From the NCBI GenBank assembly GCA_021732285.1, contig JAKFVH010000298.1, positions 1 through 53,877 on the forward strand: a stretch of DNA of 53,877 bases, read 5' to 3'. The first letter of the stretch is position 1. The number at the start of each line of letters is the position of its first letter. The position numbers and the translations under genes are program-made. Below are positions 42,541-50,037 of this stretch, piece by piece. Under the pieces are notes generated by a model that was not told where the DNA came from, did not search any database, and worked only from the letters and a program-made list of their open reading frames with translations. The stretch comes from Reyranella sp. Lineage in GTDB: Bacteria; Pseudomonadota; Alphaproteobacteria; Reyranellales; Reyranellaceae.

Positions 42541-42590
42541 GTGGCCTTTTGCCGTTGCGTCAATTATGTAGGCCGCCACGGCGAAAGGCC
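42541..42590 (+). promoter_or_regulatory. Stem-loop in the leader of the Gmd-like gene
   Basis: GGCCTTTTGCCG (42543-42554) pairs with CGGCGAAAGGCC (42579-42590); the one mismatch is a U-G pair in RNA. A competing pair, GTGGC at 42541-42545 with GCCAC at 42575-42579, uses part of the same bases. The structure ends 16 bases before the start codon and just before the ribosome-binding site. Possible translational control; no known riboswitch class recognised. Confidence 0.35.
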
Positions 42591-42606
42591 GGTTTGACGG
42601 GGGACG

Positions 42607-43626
42607 ATGGCAGCTCGGCGAGCACTTATCACAGGCATCACGGGGATGGTGGGCTCCCACCTCGCCGAGTTCCTGCTGGACAAGACCGACTGGGACGTCA
42701 TCGGCATGTGCCGCTGGCGCAGCCCGCTCGACAACCTGGTCAATATCGCCCATCGCATCAATTCGAAGGATCGCGTGTCGCTGCTGTACGGCGACCTGCG
42801 CGACACGATGTCGATCCAGAAGGTGGTGGCTGACGCGAAGCCGGACTACGTCTTCCACCTGGCCGCGCAGAGCTTCCCACGCACCAGCTTCGATTCGCCG
42901 CTCGACACCATGGACACCAACGTCCAGGGCACGGTCCGCGTGCTCGACGCGCTGAAGCAGCACGCGCCCAAGGCCGTCATCCATGTCTGCGCCTCGTCCG
43001 AGGTGTTCGGCCGCGTGCCGAAGGAGAAGCTGCCGATCGACGAGGAGTGCACCTTCCACCCCGCCTCGCCCTATGCCATCTCCAAGGTCGGTACCGACCT
43101 GGTCGGCCGCTTCTATGCCGAGGCCTACGGCATGACGGTGATGACGACCCGCATGTTCACCCATACCGGCCCGCGCCGCGGCGACGTCTTCGCCGAATCG
43201 ACCTTCGCCAAGCAGATCGCGATGATCGAGCACAATCGCATCCCGCCCGTCGTCAAGGTTGGCAACCTGCAATCGCTGCGCACTGTGGCCGACGTGCGCG
43301 ACGCCGTGCGCGCCTACTACATGCTGGTCACCGTCAACCCGACGCCCGGCGCCTACTACAATATCGGTGGCGTCCACTCCTGCACGGTGAAGGACATTCT
43401 CGATACGCTGATCTCCTTCTCGCCGGCCAGGGAGGCCATCAAGGTCGAGGTCGATCCCGACCGGCTGCGTCCGATCGATGCCGACCTGCAGGTGCCCAAC
43501 ACCGCGAAGTTCCATGCCCATACCGGCTGGAAGCCCGAGATTCCCTATGAGAAGACGCTGCGCGACCTGCTGGACTACTGGCGGGACCGCGTGGCAACGG
43601 AAGGCGACCGTTTTCTGACCCGCTGA
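42607..43626 (+). CDS. GDP-mannose 4,6-dehydratase-like enzyme
   Basis: A 339-residue extended SDR: GITGMVGSH (10-18), RWRSPLDN (36-43) at the adenosine-phosphate position, S130-S131-E132 and Y156-x3-K160 (YAISK). RTSFDSPLDTMDTNVQGT and the RMFTHTGPRRGDV loop are typical of GDP-mannose dehydratases and related GDP-sugar enzymes. Because it is followed by an HddA-like heptose kinase, the substrate may be GDP-D-glycero-D-manno-heptose rather than GDP-mannose; sequence alone does not separate these. GGGGGAC lies just ahead of the ATG. First gene of a three-gene plus-strand operon. Confidence 0.88.
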   Translation: MAARRALITGITGMVGSHLAEFLLDKTDWDVIGMCRWRSPLDNLVNIAHRINSKDRVSLLYGDLRDTMSIQKVVADAKPDYVFHLAAQSFPRTSFDSPLDTMDTNVQGTVRVLDALKQHAPKAVIHVCASSEVFGRVPKEKLPIDEECTFHPASPYAISKVGTDLVGRFYAEAYGMTVMTTRMFTHTGPRRGDVFAESTFAKQIAMIEHNRIPPVVKVGNLQSLRTVADVRDAVRAYYMLVTVNPTPGAYYNIGGVHSCTVKDILDTLISFSPAREAIKVEVDPDRLRPIDADLQVPNTAKFHAHTGWKPEIPYEKTLRDLLDYWRDRVATEGDRFLTR

Positions 43627-43666
43627 CGCGGCAGATCGGCGAGGCAGAAAGGTTGATGATCTTCAG

Positions 43667-44689
43667 ATGCTGATGGCAATTTCCCGCACGCCGTACCGGG
43701 TCTCGTTCTTCGGCGGCGGCACGGACTACCCGCCCTGGTTCCGCCGGCATGGCGGCGCCGTGCTGTCGATGGCCATCAACAAGTACTGCTACATCGGCAC
43801 CGGCTTCCTGCCGCCGTTCTTCGGCATCCGCCATCGCATCATCTGGTCGCACATCGAGGCCGTGGGCTCAGCTGCCGAGATCCAGCATCCTGCGGTGCGC
43901 GCCGGTCTGCAGGTGCTGGGTTACGACGACAGCCAGGGCATAGAACTGTTCCACCAGGGTGACCTGCCGGCGCGTTCGGGCATCGGCTCGAGCTCGGCCT
44001 TCGCGGTCGGCCTGATCAACGTGCTGACCGCCATGCGTGGCAAGACCCTGGACGCCCGCGCGCTCGCGGTGAGCGCCATGGACCTCGAGCAGAACAAGCT
44101 CAAGGAGGCCGTCGGCTGCCAGGACCAGATCGCCAGCGCCTACGGCGGCATGAACGTCATCAAGTTCGAGCGCGACGATTCCTTTTCGGTGACGCCGCTT
44201 GGTCTCGACGACGGCCAGCGCCAGGGCTTCGAGAAGTGGCTGATGCTCTTCTATACCGGCAGCAGCCGTCTCTCGTCGGACTACGCCAAGAAGCTGATCA
44301 ACAACCTCGAAGCCAACGCCAAGCACATGACGCGGATGCACGAGATGGTCGAGATCGGCGCCGAGCTGCTGCACGCCGGCAAGATCGAGGCTTTCGGCAA
44401 GCTGCTGCACGAGGGCTGGACGCTGAAGCGCGGCCTGGCCAACGGCACCAGCACGTCGAGCATCGACCGCATCTACGACGACGCCCAGCGCGCCGGCGCG
44501 CTCGGCGGCAAGCTCTTGGGCGCCGGAGGCACCGGCTTCATGGTGTTCGTGGTGCCGCCCGAGCGGCAGGCGGCCGTCACCAAGGCGCTGTCGCACCTCA
44601 TCACCGTGCCGGTTTCGGCCGACTTCACGGGCTCGACGATCGTCTACCGCAAGGAAGAGCTGCTCGCGGGCGGCGGCTCGCCACGCTGA
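43667..44689 (+). CDS. hddA: GHMP-family sugar kinase, D-glycero-D-manno-heptose 7-phosphate kinase-like
   Basis: A 340-residue GHMP kinase. RTPYRVSFFGGGTDYPPWF is the HddA-type N-terminus, PARSGIGSSSA (101-111) is the ATP loop and LLGAGGTGFMVF is motif 3. HddA phosphorylates heptose-7-phosphate at C1 on the way to GDP-D,alpha-D-heptose. The matching next enzymes (GmhB and HddC) are fused at 32-33 kb. A fucokinase-like sugar kinase is the main alternative. Preceded by the Gmd-like gene (40 bases) and followed by the RmlC-like gene (16 bases). ATG 43673, two codons downstream, is equally possible. Confidence 0.85.
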   Translation: MLMAISRTPYRVSFFGGGTDYPPWFRRHGGAVLSMAINKYCYIGTGFLPPFFGIRHRIIWSHIEAVGSAAEIQHPAVRAGLQVLGYDDSQGIELFHQGDLPARSGIGSSSAFAVGLINVLTAMRGKTLDARALAVSAMDLEQNKLKEAVGCQDQIASAYGGMNVIKFERDDSFSVTPLGLDDGQRQGFEKWLMLFYTGSSRLSSDYAKKLINNLEANAKHMTRMHEMVEIGAELLHAGKIEAFGKLLHEGWTLKRGLANGTSTSSIDRIYDDAQRAGALGGKLLGAGGTGFMVFVVPPERQAAVTKALSHLITVPVSADFTGSTIVYRKEELLAGGGSPR

Positions 44690-44705
44690 TCCACAGGGGA
44701 CAGGG

Positions 44706-45221
44706 ATGGAAGTATTCACGACAAAGCTCGAATCGGTCCTGCTGATCAAGCCGCCGACCGTGTTCGAGGATTTCCGCGGCCACTATATCGAGACTTATAA
44801 CCGCAACGCCTACTTCACCGCAGGCATCCCGATCGAGTTCATCCAGGACGACATCTCGATGTCGCATCGCCACGTGCTGCGCGGCATCCACGGTGACACC
44901 AAGACCTGGAAGCTGATTTCCTGCCTGCAGGGCAGCTTCTACATGGTGGTGGTGAACAACGATCCGAGCTCATCGCAATACCGTCAGTGGGAGGCCTTCA
45001 CGCTCTCCGACACCAACCGCCTGCAGGTGCTGGTGCCGCCCAACTTCGGCAACGGACACCTGGTGATGAGCGAGCGGGCGATCTTCCACTACAAGCAGAG
45101 CACCGAGTACGACCGCGCCGGCCAGTTCACGTTGCTGTGGAACGATCCGGCGTTGAAGATCTGGTGGCCGGTCACGAACCCGATCATCTCGGAACGCGAC
45201 CAGGGGCACGCGAAGGGCTAG
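44706..45221 (+). CDS. RmlC-like 3,5-epimerase, possibly acting on a GDP-heptose derivative
   Basis: A 171-residue cupin of the dTDP-4-dehydrorhamnose 3,5-epimerase family. H62 lies in VLRGIHG, where RmlC has LRGLHYQ; H118 is in NFGNGH, Y129 in FHYKQSTEY and D147 in WNDPALKIWWP. The changes around H62 (GDTKTW) and the shortened loop set it apart from true RmlC. Since it is co-transcribed with an HddA-like kinase and a Gmd-like dehydratase, it resembles the Campylobacter 6-deoxy-heptose epimerases, which are RmlC homologues. AGGGGA five bases before ATG 44706. Confidence 0.85.
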   Translation: MEVFTTKLESVLLIKPPTVFEDFRGHYIETYNRNAYFTAGIPIEFIQDDISMSHRHVLRGIHGDTKTWKLISCLQGSFYMVVVNNDPSSSQYRQWEAFTLSDTNRLQVLVPPNFGNGHLVMSERAIFHYKQSTEYDRAGQFTLLWNDPALKIWWPVTNPIISERDQGHAKG

Positions 45222-45235
45222 ACTTCAAGTCACTT

Positions 45236-45356
45236 CCTCCCCACGCTCCGCGTGGGGAGGTGCCCGCGTAGCGGGCGGAGGGGTCATGAGCAGCAGTCCT
45301 GTTGCTCATGACCCCTCCGGCCCTATCGGGCCACCTCCCCAGCGTCGCTGGGGAGG
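45236..45356. repeat. Compound palindromic repeat, copy 2
   Basis: A 121-base element of the same design as 37332-37460: CCTCCCCACGC/GCGTGGGGAGG with loop TCC (45236-45260), a second hairpin CCCGC/GCGGG, the long pair GGAGGGGTCATGAGCA with TGCTCATGACCCCTCC, a GGCCC/GGGCC hairpin and CCTCCCCAGC/GCTGGGGAGG at the end. Outer arms are nearly identical to copy 1; loops and inner stems differ by compensating changes. It too fills a gap between convergent genes, the RmlC-like and AGE-family genes. Confidence 0.85.
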
Positions 45357-45365
45357 CATGACACG

Positions 45366-46517
45366 CTAACCCCGCCGCCCGGTGAACCGGCTGAGTTCGT
45401 CGATCGCCCCCAGCAGGTGATAGAGCGTGCTGGCGGGCATGAACTCATTCACGCATTGGCCCCTGTCGTCGAGCCTGTCGAGCCAGCCGCCGGGCGGATC
45501 GATCGTCAGGAAGCGCTCGCGCAGCACCACAGCCAGGGCGGCCGCCCTGCCCTCGCCTTGCATCCGGCCATGCCGCGCCTCGACCAGGTTCGCCTTGATC
45601 GCCTCGGTGACCGGCCAGATGCGGCGGACGCCGTCGCGCGGGGTACCGTCGACCAACAGCTCGCCCAGGATCATCCCGGCCTCGTCGAAGCCGTAGCGAT
45701 CGGCGTGGCCGTACAGCGCGTCGACGTAGGCCTGCACCGATCGTCCGCTGGCCTCCTCGAAGCGGCGCAGCAGCCACAGCCATTCATGATGATGGCCGGG
45801 CTCGACGATGCGGCCGACGACGCCGTCCGCCGGCCTCAGGTCGGCGGTGAAGTATTCGCCGACGACGCCGGGATCGCGGAAGAATCGCGTGGCGAACAGG
45901 TCGAACAGTTCCGTCGTCTGAGCGAGATAGCGCTCCTGTCGCGAGCATTCCCACAGGGCGAGAAGGCCCTCGAACAGGTGCATGTGTGGGTTCTGCCGGC
46001 GCACCCCAGCGCTCAGCGGCAGCTCCTCGACGAAACCGCCGCCCTCGGGGGCCGCCATGTCCCGCTCGATGAACGTCATCGTCTCATCGGCGAGCGCAAG
46101 CGCCTCACGGTCCCCTGTCGCCTCGACATAGGAGGCAATCGCCAGCAGGACGAACGCATGCGTGTAAAGATCGCGGCGCTCGTCGGCGATGGTGCCGTCC
46201 CGTCGGATGGAGAAGATCCAGCCCGCGCGATCGTCGCGTCCCCGGTAGTCGCGCACCATCGACGCGAAGGCCCGCTCGACCAGGGCAAGGGCGTCCGCAT
46301 GCCAGCCGCGCCTGGCCGCCAGCGCATATACGTGGATCTGGCGGGCCTGCGACATCAGCCTCAGGGGAACGTCAGGCAGACGCCCGCCGCTGAGTGTCAG
46401 GCGCTCCTCGAAACGGCCGCGCTCGGCGTCGAAGCCTGCGGTTGCCCACAATGGCAGAGCTGCATCGATCGCCCAGTCGACAAGGGCAGCTGCCGCTGGT
46501 TCGAGTCTTGCCAACAT
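45366..46517 (-). CDS. AGE-family sugar 2-epimerase/isomerase
   Basis: A 383-residue (alpha/alpha)6-barrel protein of the N-acylglucosamine 2-epimerase family, which also includes mannose and mannose-6-phosphate isomerases. Visible markers are LMSQARQIHVYALAAR, the His in PGHHHEWLWLLRRFEE and RRIWPVTEAIKANL near the C-terminus, contributing the two or three His of the active site. It should isomerise a free or phosphorylated sugar, perhaps supplying mannose or fructose-6-phosphate-derived precursor; the exact substrate is not readable. Follows the FkbM gene by 22 bases on the same strand. Confidence 0.87.
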   Translation of the reverse strand: MLARLEPAAAALVDWAIDAALPLWATAGFDAERGRFEERLTLSGGRLPDVPLRLMSQARQIHVYALAARRGWHADALALVERAFASMVRDYRGRDDRAGWIFSIRRDGTIADERRDLYTHAFVLLAIASYVEATGDREALALADETMTFIERDMAAPEGGGFVEELPLSAGVRRQNPHMHLFEGLLALWECSRQERYLAQTTELFDLFATRFFRDPGVVGEYFTADLRPADGVVGRIVEPGHHHEWLWLLRRFEEASGRSVQAYVDALYGHADRYGFDEAGMILGELLVDGTPRDGVRRIWPVTEAIKANLVEARHGRMQGEGRAAALAVVLRERFLTIDPPGGWLDRLDDRGQCVNEFMPASTLYHLLGAIDELSRFTGRRG

Positions 46518-46539
46518 GGCGAAGGAGCCTTCGAGTGCC

Positions 46540-47586
46540 CTAGCGCGCCGTAATCGTGTCGGCGACGCGCTCGGACGGGATGGCGACGACGTTGGCGGAA
46601 AGCGGATCGCCGTCGCGCGGCGCTTCCAACAGGCCGGTCACGGGCGAAAACACGAATATTTCGTAGCTGAGGTCGCCGCGCAGCGTGCCGATGAGGGAAT
46701 CCGCGCAGTTGCCCTGCGCCCGCAGCGCCTTGTCGTTGACCTCGAGCAGCAGGATCGGCCGCATCGACTTCAGCACGGTGGCGGCGCCGGCGATGACCCG
46801 GGCCTCAGCGCCTTCGACGTCGATCTTCACGAAATCGACCTGCGCCAGGGCCAGACGGGCGATCACGGCATCGAGCGGCTCGATCGGCACGCGCTCGAGG
46901 CTGGCGCGCACCACGTCGTCATGGGCGAAGCTGCCCAGCGTGTTGTGCCCGGCATGGACGCCGTGGGCGAGATGCAGGTCGGCAAGGCCCGAGGCGGCGC
47001 CAATGGCGGCCGGCACGACGGTCACGTTGTCGAGGCCGTTGCGGCCAAGGTTGCGCTGCAGATGGGCACGTTCGCGCGAGCTCGGCTCGGCGGAGATGAC
47101 GCGGCCGGACGGCCCCACGCGCCGGGCGGCGAACAGGGTGTAGTAGCCGTCGTTGGCGCCGACATCGACGAACACCATGCCGGGCTTCAGGACGCGGTCG
47201 AGGAAGGCGAACTCGTTGGGCTCGAACGAGCCGCAGACATAGAGGCAGAGGCTGTTGTCGTTGCCCAGGGTGAGGTCGACCGTGGTGCCGCTGTGCCAGC
47301 GCACGGTGATCGGCACGGCGAGGTCCTTCTCACGGGCGGCTTCCCACAGGGCGCCGCGCCGGCAGGCCAGCCAGCGCCGCTGGTCGTAGTACTCCTCGGC
47401 GAACACCCAGCCCGGCCGCGGCCGCAGTCGGGGGACGCCTGGCGCGAGACATGCCGCATAGGTCGAGCCGATTGCCGGGGCGTTCACGATCAGCCAGCGA
47501 CCGAGATTGTCGAGGTGGTAGCCCACACCGGAGGCTATCCGGTCCCATGCGCTGGGGGCGCTGATCGATCGGCGAGCGGTCGTCAT
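46540..47586 (-). CDS. FkbM-family methyltransferase
   Basis: A 348-residue protein. The FkbM core lies at residues about 135-325: FVDVGANDGYYTLFAAR for SAM binding, SAEPSSRERAHLQRNL, and DFVKIDVEGAEARVIAGA. The first 120 residues include TVDLTLGNDNSLCLYV and WHSGTTVD, a beta-rich lead-in seen in other FkbM proteins. O-methylation of a glycan is likely. This is the second FkbM enzyme of the region, not close to the one at 13.9-15.1 kb. The ATG at 47586 follows GAGGA directly. It is the last gene of the polysaccharide region before surA. Confidence 0.87.
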   Translation of the reverse strand: MTTARRSISAPSAWDRIASGVGYHLDNLGRWLIVNAPAIGSTYAACLAPGVPRLRPRPGWVFAEEYYDQRRWLACRRGALWEAAREKDLAVPITVRWHSGTTVDLTLGNDNSLCLYVCGSFEPNEFAFLDRVLKPGMVFVDVGANDGYYTLFAARRVGPSGRVISAEPSSRERAHLQRNLGRNGLDNVTVVPAAIGAASGLADLHLAHGVHAGHNTLGSFAHDDVVRASLERVPIEPLDAVIARLALAQVDFVKIDVEGAEARVIAGAATVLKSMRPILLLEVNDKALRAQGNCADSLIGTLRGDLSYEIFVFSPVTGLLEAPRDGDPLSANVVAIPSERVADTITAR

Positions 47587-47710
47587 TCCTCGGATCGTTC
47601 CCCCCAGTTTTGCCTTAGCCCCTGTGCCGTGTTCGGCTAAACCACCCGTAGGCGAGCGTCAAGCGCGCCCGTATCTTGCCATAGTCCACGACTAAGGCAT
47701 TCGCCCTCCG

Positions 47711-47738
47711 TTGCAGCGCAACTGCCTCGGAATATAAT
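47711..47738 (+). promoter_or_regulatory. Candidate sigma70-type promoter of surA
   Basis: TTGCAG at 47711-47716 and a perfect TATAAT at 47733-47738, separated by 16 bases, with the surA ATG 29 bases downstream. It lies in the 181-base divergent gap between the FkbM gene and surA. The T-A-rich -10 stands out in high-GC DNA. Confidence 0.55.
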
Positions 47739-47767
47739 ATCGGCCCCTCTGTCAAACTGTCGGTGCA

Positions 47768-49033
47768 ATGTCAGCGCTGTTCCTCCGCACCCTTCTCGTC
47801 GTCATCGTCACTCTGTTTCCAGCGTTGGCTTCGGCCCAGGGTCTGCGCGTGCTGGCGCGCGTCAATGACGATGCCATCACCGATTTCGACCTCCAGCAGC
47901 GCGTGCTGTTCGCCATCCGCACGACAGGCCTGCAGGACAGTCCGGACCTGCGCCAGCGCATGTCCGCGCAGATGCTGCGCCAAATGATCGACGAACGTCT
48001 GCAGATCCAGGACGCCAAGCGGCTCGGCCTGAAGGCCACCGACGGCGAGATGCAGCAGCGGTTCAGCGACATCGAGCGCGCCGCCGGCATGGGGCGCGGC
48101 CAGTTCAAGCAGTACATCCAGAGCACCGGGGTCGCCTTCGACATCGCCGTGCAGCAGATCGAGGCGCAGATCGCCTGGAACAAGATCCTCCGTCGCCGTG
48201 TTCGTCCGCAGGTCGACGTCTCGGAGGCCGAGATCGACGACGCGCTGAGCCGCGCCCGCACCAACGTCGGCAAGACCGAATCGCGCGTCGCCGAGATCTT
48301 CGTGCCGATCGACCGGGCCGACCAGGCGGACGACTCCAAGCGGGCGGCTGACCGCATCGCCGAGCAGCTGAAGCGCGGCGCGCCGTTCGGGGCGGTCGCC
48401 CAGCAGTTCTCGCAGGGCGCCACGGCCGCTGCGGGCGGCGAGCTCGGCTGGGTCCTGCCCGGCTCGCTCGATCCCACCCTCGACGCCGCCGTCGAGAGGC
48501 TGCAGGTCCGGCAATATTCCGAACCTATCCGCAGCACGGCCGGTTGGCACATCCTCTACGTCATCGACCGCCGACCCTTCGCGGCGTCGCGGCCCGACGA
48601 CGTGCGCCTCAACCTGACGCAGATGACCCTGCCGTTGCCTGTGAATGCGTCGGAAAACGAGGTCGCCAAGGCCACCGCCGACGCCCAGAAGGCGATGACC
48701 GGCGTGCGGACCTGCGCCGATCTGCACGCCCGGTCGCGCGAGCTCAAGGGCGCCACCTCGGGCGACCTCACCGGCGTGCGGGTCGGCGACCTGCAGGCCA
48801 ACCAGCAGATGTTCGAGCAGATCCCCAAATTGGGCGTCGGCGCCACAGCCGGCCCGTTCCGGGTGGCCGAGGGGCTGCAGGTCGTGGCGCTGTGCAGCAA
48901 GGTCGGCACAGACGGACTGCCGACCCGCGACGCCATCTCCCAGCAGATCCTGCTGCAGAAGCTCGAGTCGGCGGGGCGCCGGTACATGCGCGACCTGCGC
49001 CGCCAGGCCACGATCGACGTCAAGCAGCCATGA
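47768..49033 (+). CDS. surA: Periplasmic chaperone and peptidyl-prolyl isomerase SurA
   Basis: A 421-residue exported protein. The signal peptide is residues 1-23 (hydrophobic LLVVIVTLFPALASA). The N-terminal chaperone region has VNDDAITDFDLQQR and LIDERLQ-type helices (QMIDERLQIQDAKRLG). One parvulin domain lies around residues 175-275, ending GGELGWVLPGSLDP and TAGWHILYVIDRR. SurA helps outer-membrane proteins and LptD fold. In many Alphaproteobacteria lptD precedes it; here an FkbM gene does. Its stop overlaps the pdxA start (ATGA). Confidence 0.92.
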   Translation: MSALFLRTLLVVIVTLFPALASAQGLRVLARVNDDAITDFDLQQRVLFAIRTTGLQDSPDLRQRMSAQMLRQMIDERLQIQDAKRLGLKATDGEMQQRFSDIERAAGMGRGQFKQYIQSTGVAFDIAVQQIEAQIAWNKILRRRVRPQVDVSEAEIDDALSRARTNVGKTESRVAEIFVPIDRADQADDSKRAADRIAEQLKRGAPFGAVAQQFSQGATAAAGGELGWVLPGSLDPTLDAAVERLQVRQYSEPIRSTAGWHILYVIDRRPFAASRPDDVRLNLTQMTLPLPVNASENEVAKATADAQKAMTGVRTCADLHARSRELKGATSGDLTGVRVGDLQANQQMFEQIPKLGVGATAGPFRVAEGLQVVALCSKVGTDGLPTRDAISQQILLQKLESAGRRYMRDLRRQATIDVKQP

Positions 49034-50025
49034 CCGTTGCGCCGCTCGCCGTCACCATGGGCGAGCCGGCCGGAATCGGCGGTGAACTCAGCCTGAAAGC
49101 CTGGTCGATGCGCCGCCAGGGCGATCGGCCGTTCTTCGTGCTCGACGATGCCTCGCGGCTCGCCGCTCTCGCCGGCAAGCTCGGCCTCGACGTGCCGGTG
49201 CGCGAGCTCGATCGGCCCAGCGAAGCCGGGCACGTCTTCGCCACGGCGCTGCCCGTGCTGCCGGTACGTTTGCGCGCGCCCGTGCGCGCTGGCCAGCCCG
49301 ACCCCGCGAATGCGCCTGCCACCCTGGAGGCCATCGAGCGCGCCGTCGAGCTGGCGCTTGCCGGCGAGATCGCCGGCATGGTGACCAATCCCATCCAGAA
49401 GAAGACCCTGCAGGATGCGGGCTTCCGCCACCCCGGCCATACCGAATATCTCGCCGAGCTGGCGGGCGGCGTCGACGTCGCCATGATGCTGGCCTGCCCC
49501 GAGTTGCGCGTCGTGCCGGTCACCATCCACCTGTCGCTGGCCGAGGCGGTGCGCGTCCTCGATGTGGATAAGATCGTGCGCGCCGGGCGGCTGGCCGCTG
49601 CCGGGCTGAAATCCCTGTTCGGCATCGAGCGGCCACGGCTTGCCGTGGCCGCCCTCAATCCCCATGCCGGCGAGCAGGGCTCGATGGGCGACGAGGAAAG
49701 CCGCGTGATCGCGCCCGCCATCGAGGTGCTCAAGCGCGACGGCATCGATGCGCGCGGGCCGGCGCCCGCCGACACGCTGTTCCATGCCGCCGCGCGCGCC
49801 GCCTACGATGCGGTGCTCTGCATGTATCACGACCAGGCGCTGATCCCGATCAAGACGGTGGATTTCGCCGGCGGCGTCAACGTCACGCTCGGCCTGCCGT
49901 TCGTGCGGACCTCGCCGGACCACGGGACCGCGCTCGATATCGTCGGCACCGGCCGGGCCGATCCGACGAGCCTGATCGCCGGGCTGCGCATGGCCGACGA
50001 CATGGCCCGCCGCCGCCAGGCCTGA
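49030..50025 (+). CDS. pdxA: 4-hydroxythreonine-4-phosphate dehydrogenase
   Basis: A 331-residue PdxA. LAVTMGEPAGIGGEL is the family N-terminus; metal-binding histidines are in PGHTEYLAEL, LNPHAGEQG and MYHDQALIPIK; the VTLGLPFVRTSPDHGTA loop closes the active site. It oxidises 4-phosphohydroxy-threonine in pyridoxal-5'-phosphate synthesis. Second gene of the surA operon, starting inside the surA stop codon and followed after 12 bases by rsmA. Confidence 0.96.
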   Translation: MTVAPLAVTMGEPAGIGGELSLKAWSMRRQGDRPFFVLDDASRLAALAGKLGLDVPVRELDRPSEAGHVFATALPVLPVRLRAPVRAGQPDPANAPATLEAIERAVELALAGEIAGMVTNPIQKKTLQDAGFRHPGHTEYLAELAGGVDVAMMLACPELRVVPVTIHLSLAEAVRVLDVDKIVRAGRLAAAGLKSLFGIERPRLAVAALNPHAGEQGSMGDEESRVIAPAIEVLKRDGIDARGPAPADTLFHAAARAAYDAVLCMYHDQALIPIKTVDFAGGVNVTLGLPFVRTSPDHGTALDIVGTGRADPTSLIAGLRMADDMARRRQA

Positions 50026-50037
50026 CCGGCAGCCGCC

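Noticed and set aside
42462-42606. Promoter for the Gmd-like gene
   Set aside because: No -35/-10 pair with acceptable spacing and matches could be read; only the stem-loop is reported.
44706-45221. RmlC-like gene considered as a standard rfbC for dTDP-rhamnose
   Set aside because: It is far from rfbA/rfbB, lacks the LRGLHYQ sequence, sits with an HddA-like kinase and no rfbD is visible.
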